Assembly (NCBI GenBank): GCA_905214105.1
Contig: CAJMKK010000003.1
Coordinates: forward strand, 155,364 to 219,363
DNA: 64,000 nucleotides
Direction of reading: 5' to 3'
Source of the DNA: an uncultured bacterium
GTDB taxonomy: Bacteria > Actinomycetota > Coriobacteriia > Coriobacteriales > Coriobacteriaceae
Shown here: in pieces, positions 1-9,252 of the stretch
Layout of the letters: each line of letters begins with the position of its first letter
Position numbering within the stretch: the first letter of the stretch is position 1
Position numbers and translations under genes: made by a program
Notes under the pieces: model-generated
The model's input: only the letters and a program-made list of their open reading frames with translations
Told to the model about the DNA's origin: nothing
Databases searched by the model: none

Positions 1-105
1 CCTCGCGCAGGGAATTTTGACAGCAATGCCCCGGCACGGTATACGCACTCAAACGGGACTATGCAGTTGTTAAGTTGTTAATTGGAAGCAAATGCCTTGG
101 CGGCC

Positions 106-555
106 TTAGATCTCGCGCAGGGTGTTGAGAATCGTGCGCAGCGACGCATACATCTGCTCGCGCTGCTCCACACCCATAGCCTTACCGGTGGTATCGAGCA
201 CCTCGCGAATGATGCGGTCCGCCTCGCTCATGCTCTCGCCACCCAGAGCGGTCAGGCGCACCGGAGCACGATACTTAACGGCGGCATCGCCCGAATCATC
301 GACCTCGACGTAGCCACCCTCCTCCAGATGCGCGAGCGTACGCGAGACGGCGGCGCGGGTCACGCCTGCCATGCGAGCCAGATCGGCGCCAGTCAGGCCG
401 TCCTTGCTGCGCTCAAGATAGTACAGGCACATAACGTCGGAGCCCTTGAGACCCAGCCTTGCGCCCTCAGACGTCTTAATGCGCTGGATCTCCTTGTAGA
501 GTCCGCTGATCAGTCCGACAAAGTCCTCGAAACGTGTCTCGTCGCTCTGCTGCAT
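106..555 (-). CDS. MarR-family transcriptional regulator
   Basis: A 149-aa winged-helix regulator of MarR size and layout. The recognition region (about residues 50-75) reads GADLARMAGVTRAAVSRTL, followed by a wing with a KYRAPVRLT strand and a C-terminal dimerisation helix. Proteins of this family usually repress genes for efflux or stress and release DNA on binding a small ligand; the ligand cannot be told here. The ATG is preceded by AAAGGCGG nine bases upstream. The gene stands alone, its 5' side facing a terminator-like palindrome. The repeated GTTGTTAA words at 66-81, just past its 3' end, could be an operator for a gene outside the window. Family call firm, target unknown. Confidence 0.9.
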   Translation of the reverse strand: MQQSDETRFEDFVGLISGLYKEIQRIKTSEGARLGLKGSDVMCLYYLERSKDGLTGADLARMAGVTRAAVSRTLAHLEEGGYVEVDDSGDAAVKYRAPVRLTALGGESMSEADRIIREVLDTTGKAMGVEQREQMYASLRTILNTLREI

Positions 556-659
556 GGGAGACGACCGCCTTTCGCTTGCATAATGCTAACGGGTAAACAT
601 CTTAGCCGTACTTAACGGCCGCCAGCCCTGCACGCCCTATTTGTTAACCCATCAACATA

Positions 660-700
660 AAAACCACCACAAAGGGGATAGGCACCTTTGTGGTGGTTTT
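660..700. terminator. CCACCACAAAGG palindrome, terminator-like
   Basis: Perfect 16-base inverted repeat (660-675 and 685-700, arm AAAACCACCACAAAGG) between the MarR gene and the B3/B4 gene. It ends in a short T run. The same family recurs at 1624-1656, 33651-33682 and, with mismatches, 46453-46488, always between genes, so it is a dispersed repeat that may act as a terminator. Confidence 0.6.
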
Positions 701-728
701 GACCGGCGAACATGATCCGCAGACGCCG

Positions 729-1448
729 CTACAGCTCCACACAGGGATTGTCGCGGGTCACAAGCGTCTTAACGACAACCGTCGCCCCCAAATACCGCTC
801 GAGCAGATCGGCAAGACGGTCGATGGCGGCCTGGCAGTCCTCCATTCGCTCGGGCTCCACGCACTCAATCGCCAGGAACGCATCGGCCGAATCATCGGAC
901 AGAGCCGTTCGAACGCCGTCGCGCCAGTTCCAGCAGCGGCACACGGCGCCCGCATCATCGATGTAGGCGAGCTCGCCGGGCAGCGTCGGATCGTCCGCCT
1001 CCTCGCCAAGCGGCAAGAACGCGTCGCCACCGTCGGTCACCTTCAGGCGAAGGTCTCCCTCGATCGCATGCAGATCCTCGCCTCCCACGGGCAGCGCGTA
1101 GGTCAGCGACACCGTGTTGTAAATATCCACCGCGGGCGTAATGTGGCCCACCGGCTTGCCTTTGAGCACGCGTTTGAGCAAGTTCTCGATCGAGCAGCGC
1201 GCGCCTTTCTTGGTCTTGAACAGACGATAGGCCTCGCGCCATGCCTTGACCGGTGCGTTCTCGCTGATAGTGTCGCTGGTCAGATGACGCTCCGCATCGA
1301 TATTGGCGCGGTCAAGCAACGCCGCAATCGCATCCACGTCCTCTTGAGGAATCTGAGCCGTGGGCTTCATGCCCTCCACGACCACCACGCCGACCGCTGC
1401 CTGCGGAAACAGCTCCCAAAACGAATTCTCGGCAACAAAGCCCTTCAT
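729..1448 (-). CDS. B3/B4 tRNA-synthetase-domain protein
   Basis: A 239-aa protein resembling the stand-alone B3/B4 domain family, related to the substrate/editing domain of the phenylalanyl-tRNA synthetase beta chain. Recognisable parts are the N-terminal helix-rich segment and the central block around VDIYNTVSLTYALPVGGED, followed by a beta-rich half. Such free-standing proteins are thought to bind or hydrolyse mischarged aminoacyl-tRNA, but most are untested. An in-frame ATG lies five codons upstream (1463). The start at 1448 is preferred because AAGGGAG stands five bases before it while 1463 has no ribosome binding site. The gene is single, between two terminator-like palindromes. Confidence 0.75.
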   Translation of the reverse strand: MKGFVAENSFWELFPQAAVGVVVVEGMKPTAQIPQEDVDAIAALLDRANIDAERHLTSDTISENAPVKAWREAYRLFKTKKGARCSIENLLKRVLKGKPVGHITPAVDIYNTVSLTYALPVGGEDLHAIEGDLRLKVTDGGDAFLPLGEEADDPTLPGELAYIDDAGAVCRCWNWRDGVRTALSDDSADAFLAIECVEPERMEDCQAAIDRLADLLERYLGATVVVKTLVTRDNPCVEL

Positions 1449-1619
1449 ACGTGCTCCCTTCATTGTGCGCGCCCGAGTGAGGGCGCCTAAACAAAAAGCG
1501 CCCTTACAACGGCCACCTTCAAAGTCCTACGGTGCCGTCACAAGAACGCTTGCGCTGTCCCCATCCGGAGAAGGGAACGATATGTCAGGCGTATTGTAAC
1601 CCGAGTCATCCACGCGAGC

Positions 1620-1657
1620 AAAACCACCACAAAGGTGCCTGTCCTCTTTGTGGTGGA
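1620..1657. terminator. CCACCACAAAG palindrome downstream of pckA
   Basis: Inverted repeat 1624-1634/1646-1656. Read on the minus strand it ends in GGTGGTTTTGC, so it fits a terminator for pckA, which stops 20 bases away. Member of the same dispersed family as 660-700. Confidence 0.6.
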
Positions 1658-1675
1658 TATGGACTCACGGCGAAG

Positions 1676-3346
1676 CTAGTGGCGAAGTCCCAGCAGACCG
1701 CGGCCGCGATGACGGGCCTCGGCGGACACCTGGGCGTGCGGGCCGGCGGCTTTGACGGACTCGGGCAGGTGCGAGTACTTCTTCTCGAAGTTCTCCTCGA
1801 ACATCACGGCCAGATTGTGTGCAGCCTCGTCGTAACGAGCGGTGCTCTGCCAGTACTGGCGCGGCACCAGGATGCCGTCGGGCACACCGTGGCACGTGGT
1901 GGGAATGTCGACGTTAAAGATGTCGTCGTGCACGAACTCGCTGTCCTCGATGGTACCGTCGAGGGCGCGCGCGACCAGCGAGCGCGTGTAGGCAAGCTCG
2001 ATGCGATGGCCCACGCCGTAGCCGCCGCCGATCCAGCCGGTGTTGACCAGGTACACGCGCGTGCGGCCGTCGGCAATGCGCTCGCCGAGCATCTTGGCGT
2101 AAACCATGGGGTCGAGTGGCATAAACGGCTCGCCGAACAGCGAAGAGAACGTGGGTGTGGGCTCGGTGACGCCGACCTCGGTGCCGGGAATCTTAGCCGT
2201 AAAGCCCGTCACAAAGTGGTACATGGCGGCGTCGGCCGTCAGACGCGAGATGGGCGGCAGCACGCCAAAAGCGTCGCAAGTCAGGAACAGCACGACACTC
2301 GGAGTGGTGCCCATGCCCTTAGTCCACGCGTTAGGAATGTGCTCCACGGGATAGGCCACGCGCGTGTTGTGCGTAATCGAGATGTCATCGTAGTTGGGCT
2401 TGCGGTTCTCGTCGAGCACCACGTTTTCGCAGATCGCGCCAAAGCGGACAGCGTTGAAGATCTCGGGCTCGTGAAAGGCGTCCAGGCCCTCGCATTTGGC
2501 GTAGCAGCCGCCCTCGATGTTAAAGATGCCCATGTCGGACCAGCCGTGCTCGTCGTCGCCGATCAGCAGGCGCGTGGGGTTGGCAGAAAGCGTGGTCTTG
2601 CCGGTGCCGGACAGGCCAAAGAACACGGCAGTCTCGTGCGTGACGGGATCCATGCTGGCCGAGCAATGCATGGGCAGCACGTCGTCCTCGACGGGCAGTA
2701 GGTAGTTCATGACGCTGAAGATCGACTTTTTGATCTCGCCGGAGTAGCCGGTGCCGGCGACCAGAATCACGCGTTCCTGGAAGTTAATGACCACGGCGGC
2801 GCTGGAGTTGAGGCCCTTGATGGCAGGGTCGCACTGGTAGCCAGGTGCGGCGAGCACGCAAAAGTCCGGCTCGCCGGTGCGTGCGATTTCGCGGGCGAGC
2901 GGACGGGCGAGCATTTGCTTAATGAAGAGTGCCTGGCTGGCACGCTCGCAGGCAACGAGCAGGCGACGCGTGTGGTTGCGGTCGGCGCCCGCCATGCCGC
3001 GCGTGACGAACACGTCGCGCTCGTTGAGATAGTCGACGATGCCGGCCTTGATGGCCTCATAGCTCTCGACGGACAGCGGGCGGTTGACCGCACCCCAGGC
3101 GATCTTGTCGTGAACATCGGGGGTGTCAACGATAAAGCGGTCATTGGGGGAACGGCCGGTACGCTCCCCCGTCTCGATCACCAGCGCGCCGTTGGATGCC
3201 ATGCGGCCTTCTTCGCGGCGGATAGCGTGTTCGACGAGCTCCGCGGCGGGTAGATCGACCAGCAGACGGGGCTGATTCTCGGCGGGATCTTCAACGAGCG
3301 TAATACCAAAGTTGGACAAAACTTCTGCAGGGGTAACACCAGGCAT
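1676..3346 (-). CDS. pckA: Phosphoenolpyruvate carboxykinase (ATP)
   Basis: ATP-dependent PEP carboxykinase: oxaloacetate + ATP gives PEP + CO2 + ADP, a cytosolic step of gluconeogenesis that in gut anaerobes often runs in the CO2-fixing direction. The protein is 556 aa, near the usual 530-550. The kinase-1a loop GLSGTGKTT lies at about residues 243-251. The segments GERTGRSPNDRFIVD near the N-terminus and NPTRLLIGDDEHGW after the P-loop are typical of the ATP type. An open frame extends 38 codons further upstream, but the ATG at 3346 has AAAGGAGG at ideal spacing and begins at the conserved N-terminus. Monocistronic, with a palindromic terminator downstream. Confidence 0.96.
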   Translation of the reverse strand: MPGVTPAEVLSNFGITLVEDPAENQPRLLVDLPAAELVEHAIRREEGRMASNGALVIETGERTGRSPNDRFIVDTPDVHDKIAWGAVNRPLSVESYEAIKAGIVDYLNERDVFVTRGMAGADRNHTRRLLVACERASQALFIKQMLARPLAREIARTGEPDFCVLAAPGYQCDPAIKGLNSSAAVVINFQERVILVAGTGYSGEIKKSIFSVMNYLLPVEDDVLPMHCSASMDPVTHETAVFFGLSGTGKTTLSANPTRLLIGDDEHGWSDMGIFNIEGGCYAKCEGLDAFHEPEIFNAVRFGAICENVVLDENRKPNYDDISITHNTRVAYPVEHIPNAWTKGMGTTPSVVLFLTCDAFGVLPPISRLTADAAMYHFVTGFTAKIPGTEVGVTEPTPTFSSLFGEPFMPLDPMVYAKMLGERIADGRTRVYLVNTGWIGGGYGVGHRIELAYTRSLVARALDGTIEDSEFVHDDIFNVDIPTTCHGVPDGILVPRQYWQSTARYDEAAHNLAVMFEENFEKKYSHLPESVKAAGPHAQVSAEARHRGRGLLGLRH

Positions 3347-3484
3347 GGGGCCTCCTTTAAAAACGCGACACATGGACGCGGCGCGCACTTTACTCACGTA
3401 AAGCCCGTTGTACCCGATATGCAAAAACGTTTTTGCGGCAAGGGCGGCAAGCCCGCCCAACGGTCAAAAATCGCAGGCAAGCGG

Positions 3485-3601
3485 CCTAGTCATTGGGGAC
3501 GTTTTTAAACGACTAGTCGTTGGGGACACCCTTGAACAGGCAACAACCAAGGAATGTCCCCAGATGCCGGCACTTGGGGACGTTCCCAAAGTGCCGGCTA
3601 C
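3485..3601. repeat. GGGGACGTT/CGACTAGTCG repeat cluster
   Basis: Intergenic run of short palindromic words: TTGGGGACGTTTTTAAACGA, CGACTAGTCG, GGGGACGTTCCC and GTGCCGGC or its complement. The same vocabulary is found at 60433-60585 and 63660-63925. No coding potential. Probably a dispersed REP-like family. Confidence 0.6.
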
Positions 3602-3698
3602 TGAATGGCGCCGCCGAAATTATTGAACAACCTGTTCAAAAACACGACCGAACACCGCCGCGTCTATACTAGAACGCAGCAATAGAAAGGACCTCATT

Positions 3699-5279
3699 TT
3701 GAGCATTACGCCCCTCGATAGCATCCGCCGCGCCATCGCCCGCCGCAATGGCGTCGCCGACCCCGCCGTATCGAGAGACGGCACCGCAAAGGGCCGGGGC
3801 GGCCGCATCGAGAACGGCCTGTTCCCCACATCGCACACCGCCGAGGAGCTTGCACGAATCCAAGAGCTAAGCCAGCGTAACGCCGGCGGCCCCGACAGCA
3901 GCCAGGCCACACGCCGTCGCCGCGAGCGCGATCGCCAGCCCGGCCCCATCCACCGCATGGTCAATGCCTGGTGGAACCGTCTGCTCGGCGCCGTCTACGG
4001 CGGCGGCTTCTCCATGCAGGAGGCGGAATACGAGGAACACGCCACCCGTCGCGACTACCTTTGGAATACCCTGGGCACCGCCGTATGGGGCATGGCATTT
4101 CCGCTGCTCACCATTGTGTCGACGCAACTCGTGGGCGCCGAGGAAGCCGGCAAGTTCTCCATCGCCTTTGTCACCGGTACGCTCATCATGATCGCGTGCA
4201 ACTACGGCGTGCGCAATTTCCAGGTCTCGGATATCGACGAAACGACGTCATTCGCCTCCTACCAGCTCAACCGCTGGCTTTGCGGAGCGCTCGCCCTGGG
4301 CTGCGGCCTCATGTACAGCAGCGCCCGCGGCTATGACACGCAGATGGCGACGATCGGCCTGGGCGTCTACCTGTATAAGGTCATCGACGGCGTCGCCGAC
4401 GTGTACGAAGGCCGCCTGCAGCAGGCCGACAAGCTCTACCTGGCTGGCATGAGCCAAACGCTACGCTCCGTCGGCGTCATCGCGGTCTTCAGCGTGGCGC
4501 TGTTCCTCACGCGCAGCATGCCCATCGCGGCCATGGCCATGGGCATCGCCGCGATCACCTCGCTCGTGCTGGTCACCGCGCCGCTCGCCCTACTCGAGAC
4601 CGAAAAATCGCGCCGCGTGAGCCTGCGCGAGGTCGGCCACCTGTTTGTCCATTGCGCCCCACTCTTTGGCGCGCTATTCCTGTTCAATCTTATCGAGAGC
4701 ATGCCCAAGTTTGTGATGGAAGGAACACTAGCCTACAAATACCAGCTGTACTTTAATGCCCTGTTCTTTCCGGCGCAGGCTATTTTGCTGAGCATCGGAT
4801 TTGTCTATAAACCGCAGCTTTTGCGTCTGTCGAGCATTTGGGCGAACCCGCGCAAACGCCGCCGTTTTGACTTGATTATTGTTGCCGTTATGGCGCTGAT
4901 CGTGGCCATCACCGGCGTGTGCGCCGCATTTATGGCAGGTCCCGGTATTCCCCTCATGAGCTTTATGTACGGTCTCAGCTTTGAGCGCTACCGTACGCTG
5001 GCGCTGCTGATGGTCGTCGCCGGCGGCGTCACCGCGGCCATCGATTTTATCTACGCCATCATCACGGTGCTGCGCCACGCTGGAGACGTCACCAAGATCT
5101 ACCTGATCTGCTTCGCCGTGAGCGTAGTGCTCCCGGTGATCCTGATCAACCTGCTGGGCCTGATGGGTGCCGTCGTGAGCTACCTGGCTATCATGGCCCT
5201 ACTGCTGGTGCTGTTGATAATCGAGTACGCCCACATCCGCCAGCGCATCGAGCGCGATCGAAACCCGTACGGCGCCTAA
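3699..5279 (+). CDS. Polysaccharide flippase-like multi-spanning membrane protein
   Basis: A 526-aa integral membrane protein with a hydrophilic N-terminal tail of about 110 residues rich in Arg and Ala, then roughly twelve hydrophobic segments arranged as in the Wzx/MATE-like MVF family (lipopolysaccharide or capsule flippases). The likely role is flipping a lipid-linked glycan or moving a related amphipathic substrate across the cytoplasmic membrane; no substrate can be assigned. The start is a TTG at 3699, with GAAAGGA seven bases upstream. No glycosyltransferases are adjacent, which is unusual for a classical Wzx. A strong terminator lies at 5502-5543. Exact subfamily uncertain. Confidence 0.7.
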   Translation: MSITPLDSIRRAIARRNGVADPAVSRDGTAKGRGGRIENGLFPTSHTAEELARIQELSQRNAGGPDSSQATRRRRERDRQPGPIHRMVNAWWNRLLGAVYGGGFSMQEAEYEEHATRRDYLWNTLGTAVWGMAFPLLTIVSTQLVGAEEAGKFSIAFVTGTLIMIACNYGVRNFQVSDIDETTSFASYQLNRWLCGALALGCGLMYSSARGYDTQMATIGLGVYLYKVIDGVADVYEGRLQQADKLYLAGMSQTLRSVGVIAVFSVALFLTRSMPIAAMAMGIAAITSLVLVTAPLALLETEKSRRVSLREVGHLFVHCAPLFGALFLFNLIESMPKFVMEGTLAYKYQLYFNALFFPAQAILLSIGFVYKPQLLRLSSIWANPRKRRRFDLIIVAVMALIVAITGVCAAFMAGPGIPLMSFMYGLSFERYRTLALLMVVAGGVTAAIDFIYAIITVLRHAGDVTKIYLICFAVSVVLPVILINLLGLMGAVVSYLAIMALLLVLLIIEYAHIRQRIERDRNPYGA

Positions 5280-5359
5280 TTAGCTGCCCCCGGTACCGGA
5301 ATTTGCGATGGAATCACCCCGGTTGGGGTCTCGTTGCGCACAATATGCATCACGCAAAA

Positions 5360-5482
5360 CTAAGTGAGTAGACTTTTACCGAACCCCCGATCACACCGAC
5401 AAAGCACAAGTCTGTGACCTGCGGTTTTATTGAGGCAAATATGTTGAGTGCTCAGCATTTCCAAAAAAGTCTACTCACTTAG
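5360..5482. repeat. 123-bp element bounded by an 18-bp perfect inverted repeat
   Basis: CTAAGTGAGTAGACTTTT at 5360-5377 is exactly mirrored at 5465-5482. The 87-base interior carries the palindrome TGAGTGCTCA and no open reading frame. Structure suggests a small non-autonomous element or a repeat cassette. Confidence 0.5.
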
Positions 5483-5501
5483 CCAGCGGGCAGCCAAAAA
5501 G

Positions 5502-5543
5502 AACCGTCGCAACGTTATTGAACTCCGTTGCGACGGTTTTTCG
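5502..5543 (+). terminator. Rho-independent terminator
   Basis: Thirteen-base perfect stem AACCGTCGCAACG (5502-5514)/5526-5538 with an 11-base loop, followed by a T run. It could end transcription from the flippase-like gene. Confidence 0.85.
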
Positions 5544-5603
5544 TGCATTTTCGCGCATCCGCGATCGCAGACGCGCCCCATTTCTAGTAGATGACCGCTT
5601 TCG

Positions 5604-5636
5604 AATGTGCCAAAGGGGCTGTCCCTTTGGCACATT
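5604..5636. repeat. AATGTGCCAAAGGG palindrome
   Basis: Fourteen-base arms (5604-5617/5623-5636). Same family as 8357-8389 and 9347-9377: a CAAAGGGAC core with varying outer bases but matched arms. This compensatory variation suggests that the hairpin itself is maintained. Confidence 0.6.
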
Positions 5637-5648
5637 CCGGCGGAACCC

Positions 5649-6488
5649 CTACTCTCCTGGATGGATGTTGGCGTAAAACTCCGCACCGTCGTCCAGGCGC
5701 AGGATGCCCACGCGGCCAAACTCCGACCCAGTGGCGGCGGCGCAGTCGATGTCAATGCGATCGGGCACGCCAGCGGTATCCTCGCCGCCCAGGCGCACAA
5801 TCTGCCCACGGCCCGACTCCTCATCGAGCCCCGCCAGGCCGCCGACCTCGCAATAGCGCCCAAGCGACACCGTGGGTGTGTGGCCGCTCACCACGACCGG
5901 GCCCTTGCCCTCGGCGGAAAGCAGCCCCGTCGACGCATCCCAGTAGCCATGACGAATCCACAGCAAGTCATCGGACGACTGCACCGCAAGCATCTGCTGT
6001 AGCAGCTCGCGATCGGCGCTAACCGCTCCGGCACCATCGGTACAATCAACCCCATGTTCAAGCAAAAACGCCCGCGCCGCCTCGGTCTGGATGCCGGCAT
6101 GTACCAGCAGGTACGGGCGCTCGTCAGTCTCGGCCACCGCGTAGAGCGGCAGCGTCGCCATCCAACGCACGAGCTCCTCGTACGCCTCAAATTCCATATC
6201 GTTGAGCTGCTGACGGGTAGTCCAACCGCCGTTAATATCCCATGTCTCGGCATCGAGCGGATCCTGGCCAATGATGGCATCGAGCATGATCTGCTCGTGA
6301 TTACCCTTGAGCACGCGGGCGTTGGGCAGCGAGCGCACGAGCTTAATAACGCCGACCGGATCGGGCCCGCGATCGATCATGTCACCCAGCACGTACAGCG
6401 TATCGTCGGACGCCAGCGAAATCTTGGACAGGGCCTCGTCAAGCGCACGCACGTGCCCGTGAGCATCGGATGTCACATAGATCGCCAT
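5649..6488 (-). CDS. Calcineurin-like metallophosphoesterase
   Basis: A 279-aa protein with the full metal-binding motif series of the calcineurin-like phosphoesterases near the N-terminus: SDAHGH (about residue 8), GDMIDRGP (about 35) and GNHE (about 61), with further conserved His residues at VHAG and SGHTP. This spacing matches the PrpE/ApaH/Ser-Thr phosphatase branch, so the substrate could be a phosphoprotein or a dinucleoside polyphosphate; sequence alone does not decide. Cytosolic, no signal peptide. Start ATG at 6488 with GAGAGGCG upstream. It diverges from the antiporter gene. Confidence 0.88.
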   Translation of the reverse strand: MAIYVTSDAHGHVRALDEALSKISLASDDTLYVLGDMIDRGPDPVGVIKLVRSLPNARVLKGNHEQIMLDAIIGQDPLDAETWDINGGWTTRQQLNDMEFEAYEELVRWMATLPLYAVAETDERPYLLVHAGIQTEAARAFLLEHGVDCTDGAGAVSADRELLQQMLAVQSSDDLLWIRHGYWDASTGLLSAEGKGPVVVSGHTPTVSLGRYCEVGGLAGLDEESGRGQIVRLGGEDTAGVPDRIDIDCAAATGSEFGRVGILRLDDGAEFYANIHPGE

Positions 6489-6740
6489 GGAACGCCTCTC
6501 TTTACATTGCGGCCGAAGCCCGGAGCCGCAACTAAAACTTCAAGTTGAACTTAAACGTTACCCATTGTACTCCGTTGTAATAAAGCTGGAAAGGGTTTCC
6601 GAGCAGAGGCAAAGACGGCAGCCGTCTATGACGATATCGCGCACGCCCGCGGCTCGACCCCATAAACCCACCACCTTGGGTACAAATAACCGCAGACAAC
6701 TGACCGTGCCACGCCAACCACCCAGGAGCGGACACCATCC

Positions 6741-8342
6741 ATGAACCAGATCCTTCTCTTTATCGGCCTCGTTATTATTCTGTGCCTGACCATCAAACCC
6801 GTCGGCAAAAAGCTCCCCTTCCCCACCCTGCTCATCTTTATCGCGCTCGGCATGCTGTTGGGCGTCAACGGCCCGGCGCATATCGACTTTAGCGACTATG
6901 CGCTCACCGAAACCGTCTGCAGCACGGCGCTGCTGTTCATCATGTTCTACGGCGGCTTTAACACCAATATCGACCGCGCCAAGCCCGTCACTGCGCCGGC
7001 GGTGCTGCTGAGCACGCTCGGCGTCGTCATCACTGCCGGCATCACCGGCGTGTTCGCCCACTTTGTGCTGGGCTTCGACTGGATCAGCGGCCTGCTGCTG
7101 GGCTCGGTCGTAGCATCCACTGATGCGGCCAGCGTCTTTAGCGTGCTGCGCGAGCACAGCCTTTCGCTGAAGGGCGGCACCGACTCGCTGCTCGAGGTCG
7201 AATCGGGCTCCAACGACCCCGTCGCCTACATGCTCACCGCCGTGCTCGCCACACTCGCGGCCGGCGGCGACATCAACATTCCCGCACTGCTGGCCAAGCA
7301 GATTATCCTGGGCGTGGGCCTGGGCCTCGCCATCGGCTGGGCGGCGGGCCGCCTGATTGAACGCGCACACGCAACGGCCGAGGGTGCGCAGACCATCTTT
7401 TTGTTCGCCGTGGTCATCGTCGCCTACGCGCTGCCGAGCTACCTGGGCGGCAACGGATTTTTGGCCGTGTACCTGGCCGGCATTGTGCTGGGCGCGAGCG
7501 ACATCACCGGCAAGGTCGAGCTGGCGCACTTCTTTGACACCCTCACCGAGATGGCCGAGATGACGATCTTCTTCTTACTCGGCCTGCTCGTAACGCCCGC
7601 ACGCCTGCCGCAGATGCTGCTGCCGGGCCTGGCGCTCATGGCGTTTATGCTCTTCGTGAGCCGCCCCATCGCCGTCGGCGTGCTCCTGGCGCCCTTTAAG
7701 ACGAACCCCCGCCAGGTCGCGCTCATAAGCTGGGCGGGCCTGCGCGGAGCAGCTTCGGTCGTCTTTAGTCTCTTTGCCGCGGTGGCCGGCGTTCCCGGCG
7801 GACACGACCTATTTGACCTGGTGTTTGTGATTGCCGTGTCGAGCATTGTGGTGCAGGGCTCGCTGCTGCCGGCGGTGGCGAAAAAGCTCGACATGATCGA
7901 CGCAGAAGGCGACGTGCGCCGCACCTTTAACGACTATCGCGACGAAGACGGCATGTCATTTGTAAAGCTCAAGGTGGGTGCTGGCCATCCGTTTGCCGGA
8001 CGCTCGCTCGCCGATATTGGCAGCGCAACGGACATGCTGGTTGTCTTGGTACTGCGCGATGGTGCACGCCCGGTTCTGCCCAACGGCGATACCGTAATTG
8101 AGGAAGGCGACCTATTGGTGATGGCCGCGCCGACGTTTGAAGAGCGTGCCGAGGTTACGCTGCGCGAGGTCACCGTAACACCTCACGGTCGCCTGGCCGG
8201 CCAGCGCCTTCGCGATGTGCCGCAAGGCAAGCATCCCTTTATCGTCGTGATGCTCAAACGCGACGGCCAGACGATCATCCCCGACGGCAACACCCTAATA
8301 TACGCCGGCGACGAAGCCGTCATCGCCACACTGGCGTCGTAG
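6741..8342 (+). CDS. Potassium/proton antiporter, CPA1 family with TrkA-C domain
   Basis: A 533-aa membrane antiporter. Residues 1 to about 385 form a dozen hydrophobic segments, with the ion-binding region at SVVASTDAASVFSVL and ESGSNDPVAYML, as in NhaP2/CvrA-type cation:proton antiporters. The C-terminal 130 residues are soluble and carry a TrkA-C (RCK-C) regulatory domain, beginning near VKLKVGAGHPFAGRSL. The likely role is K+ (or Na+) export driven by the proton gradient, for pH and volume control. AGGAG lies 12 bases before the ATG, a little long. Single gene; it ends just before the defence island. Confidence 0.9.
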   Translation: MNQILLFIGLVIILCLTIKPVGKKLPFPTLLIFIALGMLLGVNGPAHIDFSDYALTETVCSTALLFIMFYGGFNTNIDRAKPVTAPAVLLSTLGVVITAGITGVFAHFVLGFDWISGLLLGSVVASTDAASVFSVLREHSLSLKGGTDSLLEVESGSNDPVAYMLTAVLATLAAGGDINIPALLAKQIILGVGLGLAIGWAAGRLIERAHATAEGAQTIFLFAVVIVAYALPSYLGGNGFLAVYLAGIVLGASDITGKVELAHFFDTLTEMAEMTIFFLLGLLVTPARLPQMLLPGLALMAFMLFVSRPIAVGVLLAPFKTNPRQVALISWAGLRGAASVVFSLFAAVAGVPGGHDLFDLVFVIAVSSIVVQGSLLPAVAKKLDMIDAEGDVRRTFNDYRDEDGMSFVKLKVGAGHPFAGRSLADIGSATDMLVVLVLRDGARPVLPNGDTVIEEGDLLVMAAPTFEERAEVTLREVTVTPHGRLAGQRLRDVPQGKHPFIVVMLKRDGQTIIPDGNTLIYAGDEAVIATLAS

Positions 8343-8356
8343 GGGCCAGAGGCAGT

Positions 8357-8389
8357 AATATGGCAAAGGGACAGTCCCTTTGTCATATT
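8357..8389. repeat. CAAAGGGAC palindrome, left of the DUF3800 gene
   Basis: Arms 8357-8372 and 8374-8389 around a single central A, with one mismatched pair near the middle. A sister copy lies at 9347-9377, so the two flank the DUF3800 gene and its RNA motifs. Confidence 0.6.
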
Positions 8390-8464
8390 CCCATACCCGC
8401 AGGTAGATTGACGAACATGTGTTTGGTTATTATAATTTCTACTTGAATAGACTCCTCGTCTCGT

Positions 8465-8535
8465 GGTATAAAAGGGTTGCGTTCCTTTATGGAGGGCAGT
8501 CAAGGGCCGGGGGATCCCCCCGGCATTTTTGTTTT
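8465..8535 (+). ncRNA. Two-hairpin RNA motif upstream of the DUF3800 gene
   Basis: A small hairpin (CCT/AGG around TTATGG) is followed by a GC stem GCCGGGGG (8506-8513)/CCCCCGGC (8517-8524) and then ATTTTTGTTTTTAG. It ends 15 bases before the DUF3800 start codon. A matching copy follows the gene at 9253-9316. Structured RNA motifs located upstream of DUF3800 genes are known from comparative-genomics RNA searches (the DUF3800 motifs); membership in one of those classes is inferred. It may equally be read as a strong terminator. Confidence 0.5.
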
Positions 8536-8550
8536 TAGGGAGACTGCATC

Positions 8551-9228
8551 ATGAGGGAGCTTTCCGTCTTCGTCGACGAATCCGGCAACTACGGAGGACA
8601 AAGCGCTAAGTACTATCTCGTTACGCTTGTTTTCCATGACCAGTCAGCGTCAGTTGCTGAGATTATTTATCGCTACGAACACGCGCTTAGATCGCGTGGG
8701 CTTCCCGATATCCCCCTGCACATGAATCCCCTGATGCATGGCAATGAATCCTACAGGGGCATGGACACCCACTTGCGGAATCGCCTTTTGTCGAGTTTTG
8801 CAACATTTGCCAACAAATGCCCCGTCAAATACATGACGTTCAGCTACCAAAGAAACAAGTTCAAAAGCGACGCGACTATGTTCGCAAGAATGCGTCGTGA
8901 CTTAATCCTCTTTTTGTTCGACAGACTTCAGTGTTTCCAAAGCTATGACGCTGTCAAAATCTATTACGACGACGGGCAAAACGAGGTAACGGCCATCCTT
9001 CACGCCGCATTCGAATACGTCCTCGGAAGGCAGGCGGTCATTTATAAAGAATGTGACCCGAAGCACTTTAGGCTGCAGCAAATTGCTGACTACATCTGCG
9101 AAATCGAACTAGCGCAAATTAAATATGAACACTCCGAGCAATCAAATACCGAGCAAATCTTCTTTGGAAACTATCGTGATTTCAAGAAAAATCATCTTAG
9201 AAAGATTCGGGCGAAACTTCTCGTGTAG
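8551..9228 (+). CDS. DUF3800 domain protein
   Basis: A 225-aa protein with the hallmarks of DUF3800: the N-terminal FVDESGN motif (acidic pair in the first strand), the conserved KYYLV strand, a central D at IYYDDGQ and the C-terminal LQQIADYICEIEL helix. The fold is RNase H-like, so nuclease activity is suspected, but no function is established. DUF3800 genes are frequent in defence islands and mobile elements. GC content is clearly below that of the flanking antiporter gene, suggesting transfer. The gene lies between two copies of a hairpin motif and two CAAAGGGAC palindromes. SD is AGGGAG, ten bases before the ATG. Confidence 0.85.
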   Translation: MRELSVFVDESGNYGGQSAKYYLVTLVFHDQSASVAEIIYRYEHALRSRGLPDIPLHMNPLMHGNESYRGMDTHLRNRLLSSFATFANKCPVKYMTFSYQRNKFKSDATMFARMRRDLILFLFDRLQCFQSYDAVKIYYDDGQNEVTAILHAAFEYVLGRQAVIYKECDPKHFRLQQIADYICEIELAQIKYEHSEQSNTEQIFFGNYRDFKKNHLRKIRAKLLV

Positions 9229-9252
9229 ACCCGGCACGCGGCTTCTGCTATA

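Noticed and set aside
1532..2701. Long plus-strand ORF (389 aa) opposite pckA
   Set aside because: Shadow frame created by high GC; no ribosome site, no domain, and the opposite strand encodes an intact PEP carboxykinase.
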